A stretch of 64,000 bases of DNA, taken from NCBI RefSeq assembly GCF_024763615.1, contig NC_077222.1:21700001-21764000 (forward strand), read 5' to 3'. The notes beneath the pieces were generated by a model, which was given only the letters and a program-made list of their open reading frames with translations, ran no database searches and was not told the origin of the DNA. Of the stretch, positions 45,770 to 57,400 are shown in pieces. The stretch's first letter is position 1. The number at the start of each line of letters is the position of its first letter. The stretch comes from Phlebotomus papatasi. Its lineage: Eukaryota > Arthropoda > Insecta > Diptera > Psychodidae. Position numbers and translations under genes: made by a program.

Positions 45770-47348
45770 TTAAACCTTTTCCACTTGTAACCACATTCCA
45801 CCCTTAGGGGTAAGTACAGCACCGCTCGGATCCAAAACTAAAGGAATTGGTGTCTTTGGTGTCGTCTTAACTCGATATTTCGAAAGCAGATTGGCCAATC
45901 CAACCCTTGTTTGCATCATGCCGAACCGCAATCCCACACAAATCCTAGGACCTTCTCCGAAGGGAATCCAAGCATAGGGATGTCGGCTCTTGATGTTTTC
46001 ATCGGTAAAGCGATCCGGATCAAATTTCTCAGGATCCGGATAGATTTCAGGATCATGATGAAATCCATAAACCGGAATTGCTACTAATGTTCCCTTCTCA
46101 ATCACATGTTTGGTGCCAGGAACTTGGTAATCCTGTCCGCAAACTCTGAATAGATTGTCCACAATGGGATACTTCCTGAGAGTTTCTGAAGTAAAACGAA
46201 GTAAAGTTATTTAGAATAACAATTAATTGACTTAATCAAACATGCAGGAACTTACCATGGATAATTTGATCGAGATATTTCATCTCCATACAAGCTTCAT
46301 AAGTGTATTCACCATTGTATTTGTTCAAAATACCATTCACTTCCTCTCTCGCTCTGTCCTGAATATCCTGATGTTGAGCTAGTTCATAGAGGGCAAAGTT
46401 CATAGTGGAAGAGGAAGTTTCAAAGCCCGCAATGAAAAACAAAAACGTTTGTGCAGCCAATTCTTCAAAGGTCATTTTTCCTAAATCCGTATCATCACCT
46501 TCGAGTTTTCCTGTATTCTTGATCTGAAGTAAAAGTGAGAGGAAATCATTCCTCTTCACATCGTTCTTCTCACGATACTCAGTGGTTTCTTTGAGAAGCC
46601 TCATGAAGAAATCAGACACTTCGGGCTTGTTAATTTTCATTTTCATCAGACGACCCAAATCTTGGAACATCACAAGGAATAAAAAGCGAAGCGTTTCAAA
46701 GGCTGAAAAGTCAAATACTTTCTTTCCAATTCTACGAAATTCCGTGTCCGGTTGTTTGAGACTGTTACATTCAATTCCAAAAGCACAATTTCCAATAACA
46801 TCAGTTGTAAATCGCGAAAGGACATCCTTCATTTCAATCGTTTCCTTCTTTTCGGCAAATGGTTCTAAATAATTCTGGAATTCTTTGGCAACTGCAATAA
46901 TTGTGCTGTGCATCATTTTCATTTTTCCAGAAGTGAAAGTAGGGCTTAGTTTGTTCCTTAAATTCCTCCAACGTTGTCCAGTTAAGGCGAAGAGATGACC
47001 AGATAGAGGATCATCTTTTTCATTGACATAGAATCCCCTGTCAGTGAAATACTGGAAATCCTTCACGAAAATATTTCTCATTAGTTCCAAATCTGTTGGA
47101 ATAACAACGGGCTTTGTGAAGAAGTAAACACCTCCAAAAGCATTTTTGCCCTTGAGTTCTTTGTATGCTTCTGTGAAAATCTCGCTTGAATGTTTAGTAC
47201 TACCCATCTCTTTCAAAATTCCGAATGGGAATATGGGTTTTACATAAGGAACTCCCTTTTCTTCCCAGTACTGGAACTTCTTCTTCACGTACAAATATCC
47301 TGCCACCAGAATGGTAACAACAGACACCAAAACTAAATTCCAATCCAT
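45770..47348 (-). CDS. P13: CYP6-type cytochrome P450
   Basis: Exons are 46256-47348 and 45770-46185, with a 70-bp intron; the product is 502 aa. The start MDWNLVLVSVV is chosen over an ATG 16 codons upstream to match P8. Motifs are an anchor, WRNLR, AGFET, ETLR, FDPDRF and FGEGPRICVG. Blocks of exon 1 are the same as P11 (e.g. LTGQRWRNLRNKL) and others the same as P12 (VVIPTDLEL), consistent with gene conversion among neighbours. Confidence 0.95.
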
Positions 47349-47443
47349 GATTTTTGGATAATGAATATAAGCACAAATTTCCACGATACCTTCCACTTCA
47401 CGATCAGTCAGATACTAGCTCATGAGTTGAGCAAATTTGACTA

Positions 47444-47450
47444 TTTTATA
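47444..47450 (-). promoter_or_regulatory. TATA box of P13
   Basis: TATAAAA, 96 nt upstream of the ATG. ACTGATCGTGAAGTGGAAGG follows about 45 nt downstream, as in P8. Confidence 0.55.
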
Positions 47451-48512
47451 GACAGTTAGGGTTTCAAAGAGGTATTGGTAACTTCATGGTAGTATTATTT
47501 TTGCTGATATTTACAGTTGGTAAAGTAGCGAGTAAGGGATACGCAATATTTTGGCTGATCGTTGAAATTTATTGTTGTTGTGAGAAAAATATGAGCAACA
47601 ACACAACTTCATTTAATCATCTGCAATGTGATGAAGATGATATGGCAAGTTTGTTTGGTCGTCATGTCTACCTCGTATAAGAGGCTTGGCTGTCGATCTA
47701 AAATTTAAGATACGCGTACAGTGAAAACAAGATTCATTAATTATAATGCGATGACTAACCGTGACTCGGAGAAATCAACAAAAGGAAAGAAATTCCTATC
47801 TTAATCACTTTATCGCGAAATTCTTTCTTAAACCAAACCATTATGCAATAATAATTGATATTATATTCTAATAAAATAATTTGCATTAGCTTTTCCTACC
47901 TCAGTTTTCCAAGTTATTTAAACCAAATGCAATGATATGAGATACGTATAAAGAAATTGATATGAAAATGTTGAAAGTCGTCCAAAAATTTCAGAGTAAT
48001 CTTGATTAGAAGAAGTTTTAAAAAGTTTTAAGTTCTTTAATTAAGTTTGCAATGGTCATAATTTGAAAGTCGTGAGTCACTTCATCTCTCTAAAATGATA
48101 CTGCAACAGGGTGGTCGTGAAAGAGGGGAGCAGTCTGGGTTTGATCGTGAAATGGGGAGAATGAAGCTACGAATTATGGGCTTCTCAGAACGAACAATGC
48201 ATTATTCCAGGGCCCCTGACCGTAAACTCCGCAAAATACCTACTAAAAGAAAATCAGGAACACATTATACTTATACATATGAAACCTAATAAAATTTCTC
48301 TGAAAAATCGCCGAAAATAGGAAAAGTTTTCCCTTTTTAAATCATATTTCTTTATTTTTAGTCAAAACAAAAGCGTAAGGATTAATTAACATTAATTGTT
48401 CTTGAAAAAGTCATATTGTATTCAAACTAGAGTATCTATGATATATAATATTAGTTTATTCTGTGACTGTCTATATTTATAAGAGAGCACTCAATTAAAA
48501 AAATAATAATAT

Positions 48513-48955
48513 TTAGAGCAGAATCATATTGACAGTAATATGTTCACCGTATTTCGTTAATTTACGCATTTTCATTGCAATTCTTACGGAAATTCTCGAT
48601 TACTGTATTACCTTATCTCATACTCGGTGGCACTAGGTGAAAATAATATAAGAAAATAGGTGAGATTAGAAGGAATCACACCTAATTGAAGGAATAAAAC
48701 GAAAATGCGATAAACGGTGAGCAAAATAAATTATACGAGAAATTAATCGTACAGTTTTTTTTGCTCATCGTTTATCGAATTTTCGTTTGATTTCTTTAAT
48801 TTTCTTATATTATTTTCACCTAGTGCCACCGAGTATGAGATAAGGTAATATGGTAATGGAAAATTTGCATAAGAATTGCAATGAAAATGCGTAAATTAAC
48901 GAAATACGGTGAGGCTACAGCGAGCATTTTATTGTCAATGTGATTCTGCCCTTAA
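48513..48955. mobile_element. Fold-back MITE, GAGCAGAATCACATTGACA-ended, copy 2
   Basis: About 443 bp. Same ends and internal blocks (TTCGTTAAT, CGATAAACGGTGAGCAAA) as 27313-27685, with longer arms. Confidence 0.7.
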
Positions 48956-49187
48956 AATTTAAAATATGAAAAAAGATTGACTTATTGTTTCTAAAAAATG
49001 TGAATTCTGTTTTAGCGGTTCCTTTGAAATTTATTTTGTGAAAGCCACTTGATTACAAAATATTTCTTTAAAGCAATCTAATATTGAAAACAAAACGATA
49101 AACTCTATAAAAAGATAATCTTCAAAGCTTTTCGAAAATTATTTTTCTCTCTTTTCTAATAAAAATGCTTTGGTCTTCTCATACAAT

Positions 49188-49549
49188 CCAGGAGAGGAAT
49201 TCTGTAACGCCCTGGCAATGCCATATGACAAATTGGGTTTGAATCTCAAGAGATATTTTTCGAAAATGCGATTCTGTAGACGTGATATTGCCATTTCAGC
49301 TCACGTGACATTGTCAGAAGTCACATATTTGAGATTTCTGGCAATTCAAATGACAATGAATTTTGTTATAACAAATCAACCAAGACAGACTGTATTTGCA
49401 TAATATCACTAAGTAAAGATATTTCATTCAAAAATCAGTGAATTGCATTTTCGAACTCATATGATATGACAAAAAAGCCCGATTGGCATTGTCAGGTTTC
49501 GAACTCACGCGTGACAATGCCACGAAAATTACAGAATTCCCCTACAGGA
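49188..49549. mobile_element. Fold-back element, GGAATTCTGTAA-ended
   Basis: About 360 bp. Left GAGGAATTCTGTAACGCC and right AATTACAGAATTCCCC are inverted, with further inner pairs such as CTGGCAATGCC / GGCATTGTCAG. The plus-strand frame inside (49170-49403) is not credible as a gene. Confidence 0.55.
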
Positions 49550-49602
49550 CTATTTTTATGATAAAATTAATATTGAAGCTTTAATTAGATATCCATATTA
49601 AC

Positions 49603-51179
49603 TTAAACTTCTTCAATTCTCAGCCACATTCCACCCGGAACCGATAGAAATGCACTACTAGGTGAAAATTTTATTGGAATTGGAGTCTTCTGAGTAACGT
49701 TGATTCTGTACTTATTGATCAGTGTAGCCAATCCAACCCTAGTTTGCATCATGCCGAACCTCATTCCGATACAGGATCTGGGACCTTCCCCAAACGGCAA
49801 CCAAGCAAATGGATGGCGTTTGCTGATGTTTTCCTCTGTAAAACGATCCGGATCGAATCTTTCGGGATTCGGATAGATTTCTGGATCACGTTGGATAGCA
49901 TAGACAGGAATTCCTATCCCTGTACCTTTCTTTATGACGTGATTTGTTCCTGGAATTGGGTAATCATTTGTTGTCTTCCTGATGAGGTTGTCAACAACTG
50001 GATATTTCCTCAAAGTTTCTGTTTTAAAAGAAAGAATCACAAATTAATAACATAACTTGTGATAGAACTCTCACTAATCTCACCTTGGATAGCCCTATCC
50101 AGGTATTTAAGTTCCATGCAGGCGTCATATGTGAACTCTCCGTCATGTTTCTCTAAAACCGAATGAATTTCTTCCCTAACCCGATCCTGAATATCTTGAT
50201 TGAGAGCTAGTTCGTAGAGAGCAAAAGCCATTGTGGATGAAGATGTTTCAAACCCAGCACCGAAGAATAGAAAAGTTTGAGCTGCAAGTTCTTCAAATGT
50301 TATTTTTCCTAGATCCACATCGTCTCCTTCAAGCTTTCCGGTGTTCTTCAATTGAATGAGCAGTGATAAGAAATCATTTCTCTTGACATTATTCTTCTCT
50401 CTGTAGTCAATGGTATCTCTCAGTAGATCCATGAAAAAGCTCGTGACATCATCTGGGGTTATTTTCAATCTAAATTTTTTTGCAAATTTAGGAAATGCCG
50501 TTGCAACAATGGCTTTCATTATACCAATAGGTCCACCAAATTCAAAAAATTTCTTTCCCAGTCGACGGATTTCTGTATTTGGATCTTTGAGACTGTTGCA
50601 TTCCACACCAAAAGCACAATTCCCAATGATATCTGTTGTGAAACGGGCAAGGATTTCTCTCATCTCTACTTCTTCAATTCCCTTTGCATACGGCTTCAAA
50701 AATAGTTCAAACTCTTTAGATACGGCAATGATAGTACTGTGCATCATTTTCATTTTCCCGGATGTAAAGGTTGGACTTAGTTTACTCCTCATGACCTTCC
50801 ACTTTTGTCCGGTAATTCCGAAGAGATGTGCCGACAAGGGATCATCTCGTTCATTCACATAGACTCCACGATCGTGAAAATACTGGAAATCTTTCACAAG
50901 AATTGTTTTTATAAAGTCCAAATCCAATGCAAGTAAACTCGGTTCAGTTAAGAAGTACATTCCACCAACAACATCTTTCCCCTTTAATTCACGATATGTC
51001 TCTTGGAACACTTGACTCACATGCTTCTTAAATCCAATACCCGATGAAGTTCCTAGAGGAAATGTTGGTTTCAAGTAGGGAATTCCACGTTCCTCCCAGT
51101 ACTTGTATTTCTTCTTAACATAAAAGTATCCGACTATTGCAATTGTCACGAAAACTGATAAGAATGTTGCGTAAAGCAT
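49603..51179 (-). CDS. P14: CYP6-type cytochrome P450
   Basis: Exons are 50084-51179 and 49603-50018, with a 65-bp intron; the product is 503 aa. Start MLYATFLSVFV. Motifs are hinge IPYLKPTFPLG, WKVMR, AGFET, ETLRKYPVVDNL, FDPDRF and FGEGPRSCIG. It groups with P2/P3 (WK-MR C-helix, TIDYREKNNVKRND, NQDIQDRVREEI, end of exon 1 IQG) rather than with its neighbour P13, so the P2/P3 type brackets the P4-P13 type. It is the last minus-strand gene and is arranged head to head with P15. Confidence 0.95.
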
Positions 51180-51271
51180 TTTTTCACTTTTAAATTCAGC
51201 AGAAAAAAAATTATCACTTGTTCAATACCGTGTCTTGCTCGCAAATATCTGAACAGCAGCCAAAATTTAAC

Positions 51272-51280
51272 TTTTATATA
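51272..51280 (-). promoter_or_regulatory. TATA box of P14
   Basis: TATATAAAA, 93 nt upstream of the ATG. Confidence 0.55.
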
Positions 51281-51693
51281 CCTCCAATACATTAATTTTG
51301 TTATGCTTGTGTTTCTCTCTAAACATATACGCATGATATGTTAGAGTGTGAGATCTTTTTCCACATATAAAAATCTGTTACTTATACACCTCGAGTGAAA
51401 TAATCATATCCACAAGCTTATGTATTTAAGAGAGCTTATTTAAAGCTCTCATATCTCGCAATATATGTAACGTCTAGTATATCACCTGTTATCTTACATC
51501 CGTAAACTTTTCCTTTTTTTAAATTAAAACAAATACTTGAACTCTTCAATCGGTACGTTTTACAGGGATATTTAATAATGAAAGTGATTTTACAGCTGAA
51601 TACCTCATGACAGGGACAAGAATTTCTCGTAAGCGATATTTTTAGAAATTATTTTGGTGATAATAACGCGATATGAACTACGAAAAGAACAAA

Positions 51694-51896
51694 TAGAGGG
51701 AAGTGGGGCACCTATGAATTGGGACAGCTTTGAAATTAAAGTTTTTTCTATTATTTTTAAATGAAACTGAACATTATTACGATATAATTTAGCTCCAGCT
51801 AAATTACATTATCATACGGCTCAGTTCCATTTAAAAATGAGAGAAAAAACCTAATTGCAAAGCTGCTCCAATTCAAACGTGATACTTTTCACCCTA
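51694..51896. mobile_element. Fold-back MITE, TAGGGGGAAGT-ended family, copy 3
   Basis: About 203 bp. Left TAGAGGGAAGTGGGGCACC; the right end is decayed (GTGATACTTTTCACCCTA). It is older than copies 1 and 2. Confidence 0.6.
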
Positions 51897-52046
51897 TTTT
51901 TAGTAGTTTGAATAAAAATTTGTGTTAGAACCTTTAGTAATACTAACTATTACAAGAAATGCTGTTAAAAATGTATAAAACACCAGGAAAAAATTCTGGT
52001 GTTCTTCGAATAAGTGAAGAAGTCTCAATGCCAAGTTCTACTTTAA

Positions 52047-52174
52047 CCCTTTAAGGACGATTGAGTCACCGGTGACTCAAAAATGAAAGATTTCCTATGG
52101 CCTTCTAAAGTTCGGTTTTGCTTTTAAAAGTGATTTTCTGTCCCCTAATTTTTGACCCTCTCGTCCTTAAATGG
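52047..52174. mobile_element. TTAA-flanked MITE (piggyBac-type), 128 bp
   Basis: CCCTTTAAGGACGATTGAG on the left and CTCGTCCTTAAATGG on the right, TTAA on both sides (52043-52046 and 52175-52178). Includes the palindrome GAGTCACCGGTGACTC near its left end. Confidence 0.7.
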
Positions 52175-52500
52175 TTAAGTAAGATCTAAATAAGTTTAAG
52201 AACATTCTACGTTTAAATTCGTGAATTTTAATTTTCCTATGATTATTGTTTATTGTCGAATATCAACTGCTCAAAGAAGTTAGGGCAAATGAAAGACTGT
52301 AGGAACATTTTTCAGAGAATAAAAGTTCTTATTTAAAAATTATTCTTTAATTTTAATATATATTATTATACATTAGTTTTCTTTGAAAATACAATATTTT
52401 ATTCAAATGAATGTATTAGTTTAAACCTGTAACTTCTTATAATGCAGGAAAAGAAGCAGTAAATAAAAAAAATAAGAAAAATATATAAAATTTAGATTTA

Positions 52501-52646
52501 TGCCCAACGCACAATAAATTTTGTTTGTAAACATGTTTTCAAAATTTTCTATAGGAGTGAGCAAGATGACTAGATCTAGATCTCATTCACTCTCATTGCA
52601 ATGTCAAAAACATGTTTGCAAAATAAAAGTTATTGTGCGCTGGGCA
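52501..52646. mobile_element. Fold-back MITE, TGCCCAACGCACAATAA-ended
   Basis: 146 bp. Left TGCCCAACGCACAATAA and right TTATTGTGCGCTGGGCA. Inner palindromic AGATCTAGATCT-like core. Confidence 0.7.
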
Positions 52647-52662
52647 TTATAAACTTAATTCT

Positions 52663-53196
52663 GTAGCCGAATTTTACAATATCAAATATGAGAATAAGAT
52701 TTTCAAATGTGAGAATCATAATCTCAAACTCACACTACTCACATTGATTTGAGAACGTTTTGTTCGAAAAATCGCATGCAACTTGCACAATGAGATGCTC
52801 AGAGCAAAAGTAGACCGTTTTAATAGGGAATGGCATACAATGGAGACCACTCTTGCTCTGAGCGTCTCCAATGTGAGTTGAGTTTGAACTCAATGTGAGT
52901 AAAATTGTGTGAGTTTGAACAAAAAAGTTTGAGTTTGATAATTGAGTAAACTCAACCTTTTCATCTTTCACATTTACTAAAAACAAATATATTCAAAAAC
53001 ACCTAAAATGATACTATTTATTATTTTTTATGAATATTGCAATATGATTGAGCATCTTATTGTTCGATTTGCGTGCGATTTTTCGAACAAAACGTTCTCA
53101 AATCAATGTGAGTATTCTGAGTAGTGTGAGTTTGAGAATAGGATTCTCAAATTTGAAAATCTCATTCTCAAATTTGATATTGTAAAATTCGGCTAC
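52663..53196. mobile_element. 534-bp fold-back, GTAGCCGAATTTTACAATAT-ended
   Basis: Arms of about 110 bp or more including GTAGCCGAATTTTACAATAT and TTTGAGAACGTTTTGTTCGA, inverted at the right end. An inner hairpin (GCTCAGAGCAA / TTGCTCTGAGC) lies at about 52799-52863. Confidence 0.75.
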
Positions 53197-54471
53197 TGAG
53201 CATTTTGACAATCACAAATATAACAGTGATATAAGTAATAGCCGTTTGGCATATCATACAAAAATATGATCTTAAACTCAAAGTCTTTGAAGTTGAAGTC
53301 ATCTTTGAAGTTTAATATCTAATTACAAAATTGCAGTGTTGCCTCAGTTACTCCTAAAGATAATGCAGGTAGCACAGGTGTTGACCCAACCAACGATATG
53401 TTAAGAAAAGTGGTCCTCAGAAAGTTTAGAAGACGTAAATTTTCAGAACTCAAATATCGAGGGATTATAGAGGATACCGGGGCAAAATTATTCAACAAAT
53501 AATTTTTCTTTGTCTTTACAAAAAACGTGCTGGAATCAAACTGTTATTTACTTTGAATAAATATTAGTTTGCTCGATATTCTTTCTAGAAAAACTACAAC
53601 ACCCCACTGCGCATTGTCTAATTCTATACCTGACTAAGTCTGCCCCAGTCTCCGCTACTGCTCTCACGGTAAATTTGGAACAGTAAAACGTACAATTTTA
53701 TATAAAAATTCCTGCCCTATGCGCTGAGTACCGCATTTAAATAAATTCCCCCATACTTTTAAAAACAACTTCTAATGTGCTCCGTAGAAACAAATTGAAA
53801 GTGTTTAGCATCAAACTTGAAAATATAATATTTCAATAGCTTTTGAACGAGAAGCCATAAAATTGTTGTTTAATTAATGCAATATTATACGCAAATATTA
53901 ATATTCATTGAAACTATGTTCATTTTGCATCTCTCTTCAAGAATACATTTATATTGTGAAGTGACGGCGATAGAGGACTTTAAACAAAAACTTTGAAAAT
54001 TACAATGAAATAATATGAAATTGTCAAGAATCACAGCTGAAATACATTTAAATAAATTATTCAAATTTGTGCATTTTCGCTATAAAATGTCCTTTATTCA
54101 TTGATAAATGATTCCAATCATTCTGTTAAACAATAATAAATGGAAATAAATGAATTATGGAAAAATGAAGTGGTTACAAATACTTGAAATTCTTTTAAAA
54201 TATTCTGATACATAGACGAAATTTGCAATGGAGAATAAATTTCTTTAAAATTTTGGGCATGTATTCCAATTTATACACGTTATGTCCCATCAGTCCCCTA
54301 TCGAGAGCACTTTAGAATCTCTTGAAACTTTTCATTCGCCGCTAAACCCTGAGCAAATAGAGGCAATTGATTAATCAATCGCTGTAGGTTACAACCTCAT
54401 TCGCATTCTAAATTAGTTTCCCACAGATAAAGCATTAGCGATTGAATGCGAATCTCTCAGTTAAAGTCAAT

Positions 54472-57400
54472 ATGTTGACGAGTGTGATACTCAGTGTTTT
54501 ATTCGTATTGATTTCTTGGGTATTTGTTCATCGAAAATATAGCTTCTGGAAAAGAATTGGTGTTTTAGGTCCTATTCCTGAATTTCCATTTGGGAGTTTA
54601 CGTGGGGTAGGGACTCAGTATCACTCATCAGAAATAATAGACAAGCTGTACTATGGCTTCAAGGATCGGACACCCATTGTGGGAATTTACTTCTTCTTGA
54701 AACCCGTGGCTCTTGTGTTAGACCTGGATGTAGCTCATGATATCCTCGTGAAGAATTTCAAGACCTTCCCAGATCATGGACTTTTCTACTACAACGAACG
54801 AGATGATCCCCTAACAGCCCATCTTTTCGCCTTGGAAGGTGAAAAATGGCGTCAGATTCGCAAAAAGGTTGGACCAGCCTTTACCAGTGCCAAGATCAGT
54901 ACAATGTTTCCACTTATGAGGCACGTAGCTAAACAATTGGAGGTATCACTTGCAGCATTTGAAGGTGCAGAGGTTGATGCTGTAGAATTTGCCTCAAGAT
55001 TCACGACAGATTTAATTGGGAGCTGTGCCTTTGGGATTGACTGCAATAGCTTGAATGAGAAGGATAATGTATTCTTTCGCATGGGTCGTCGAATTCTCAC
55101 GGAGATGAAAACACTGGAATTGATTAGATTCCTCCTCTGCAGCACCTACGTCAACATCGCGAGATTCCTGCGGGTAAAAGTTGTCGTTCCCGAGGCGAGA
55201 GAATTCTACATGGGTATTCTACGTGAGACAATGAAGCATCGTGAAATGACTGGTACTGTGAGAAGGGATCTCATTGACATGATGATGCAGATTGGGAAGA
55301 ACGGGAAGTTGGAGGAGTCAACTGAAGAAGTGGGAACGATGACTTTTAATGAAATTGCCGCTCAAGTCTTTGGCTTCTTCATTGCAAACTTCGAGACTTC
55401 GGCACTCACAATCACAGCGTGTCTCTTTGAATTGTCCCTCCAACCACAACTTCAGGAGCTCGCTCATGAGGAAATTCTCAGCACTGTGTCTGAGGATGAG
55501 CTCACATATGAATCTCTAATGGGAATGAAGTATCTCACACAAATTCTCAATGGTACGGATACGCTAATTCAGCTTATTGCGCCAGGCATGTTCATATATT
55601 CCATTCCCATCACATAATCAGGGACGATTGGATCCCTGAAAAAATTTATCAAATTAAAAAGTTGTCAAGTGATAGGTAATAAGATTAAGTACATCAAGAT
55701 TTCATTTCGTGCATTGATTCACTCAAATATGCAAAAACGAATCTCATCCTATTTCTGGCATTATTATCATTAGAGATATAAATATAATTGATTTTACTAG
55801 CGTTATAGCTGGAGTTACATATTGAATATGTTCTCCATCAGTATACTAATTTAAATTCAGCTGAAAGCTCTCAACTCAAATAATTTTCTATTGAAAACTA
55901 TTGTTGAAATTATTCAAATATTCTATGTTCTGCCTCAAACCAAATGCAAATACCGATGTCATGGATACAGGAAACTCACTAATGCACCTAATTTCAATTT
56001 AATTTACAACGTAGATCTCACTGAGTTATCTCTAATTAAGACTTAAAAATAATTGGTTCCAAAAATGTAAGGAAGGCTGGGGCAGTTTCACGCACGTGAA
56101 ATTTTATTCAAGACTCTTTTGCCAAAATTAATGAACTTTATTCAAGCTAATCAAGACCAGCTACAGAATAATTTCACTTTTACAGAATAAAGAATAAATA
56201 ATAATGCTGGCACAATATTCTATAGAGGAACTAGGCCTTCCCGCAAAGGAATTTCTAGACCAGAGGTGTGCAGGAACCGTTGAAATCGAATAAACGTCAA
56301 AATAAGTTTGCTCAAGTAGCGTTTTGACCATTGACGAACAAGCTTTATTTGACGTTTTTTTCGGTTTCAAACGGTTCTTGCACACCTCTGTTCTAGAAAT
56401 ACGTTTATTATTTTTTCTTAAACGTGATGGGGCTATCCGGGCTGTCAATCCCATGCCCTGTGAAATCAATTGCAGTGAAGCTCACTGAATGCAATCCCTG
56501 AAAAATTCCTCGTAATCCAAAGGGGATTCGAAACCAAGAACCTTGCATCATAGAGCGAGTGCTCTACCACTTAATCCATTGAGTATCCACAAAACCACTA
56601 AACCTCTCTCAATTTTCACAGTTTCCTTTTCTATCAGGTGTAAAGGATAAATATCCTCTTCATCAGACCTACAATTTACATAAGAAAAAGCACGGTACCT
56701 TCGGATGACTCAATCTTCGAACATCTCATTTTTATCAATATGATTTTAATGAATTAGATCATTAATATTTTCATATTTTAATAGCTATTCCCATGCTTCC
56801 AGTTTCCTGATAAGAGCTATGATTCGAATCCATCAGGAACATTGGAAAAAATTGAGTCATCCGAAGCTAGAGTCGTTCGAAAATAGCGCACTTTAGGGGA
56901 GACTGGGGCAAAAAGTCACAAAACGGATATTTTATTTTTTTACAAGTTACTCGAGCGCTTCAGAAATTTTTAATTAGCGCAGTTTTATAGGAAATTTACC
57001 GTTCTACAAGTTTATGAAAGTAATTTTCCTCTATTTTGTAAGGAAATATATTTATCGAGCCGATTTCTAAAATGTAATTTTGTGACCATTCTCAAAAATG
57101 CTGGGGCAAATAGTACCAGACATGGGGTATTATCATATTTTGATTCGCTTAATTACGGGCTTCCGTGAATTTGAAAATATACCTAGAGGACATATTATCA
57201 TAGAAAATTTATTCAACTACACCTTTGTAAAACACCGTTTTCTCTACGAGAAAAGTGAGAAAACGAGAAAAGCGCTTTTCAAGCTACTTAAGAGAAAAAT
57301 ACACAAAAGACTACAAATCTTTTGCCCAATGCAAACAACAAACGGCGAGACATGATAATGACGTTTCTTTTCGCCGTGAGACATCAGAAATTGCTTGGCT

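Larger units (their letters stand above)
47451..49602. other. Spacer P13-P14
   Basis: 2.1 kb without a supportable gene. The frames at 47486-47680 and 48095-48289 lack any recognisable features. Contains two fold-back elements, listed separately. Confidence 0.5.
51281..54471. other. Divergent intergenic region P14/P15
   Basis: 3.2 kb with no gene, containing four fold-back elements (listed separately). The part from 53200 to 54471 shows no recognised repeat. No obvious TATA box upstream of P15. Confidence 0.5.

Noticed and set aside
47486..47680. Small secreted-looking ORF upstream of P13 (MVVLFLLIFTVG)
   Set aside because: It overlaps the conserved 5' flank shared with P8 and P11, where it is not maintained as an ORF.
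56500..56600. Functional tRNA gene on the minus strand
   Set aside because: A- and B-box-like sequences are present, but the anticodon arm and acceptor stem do not fold properly.
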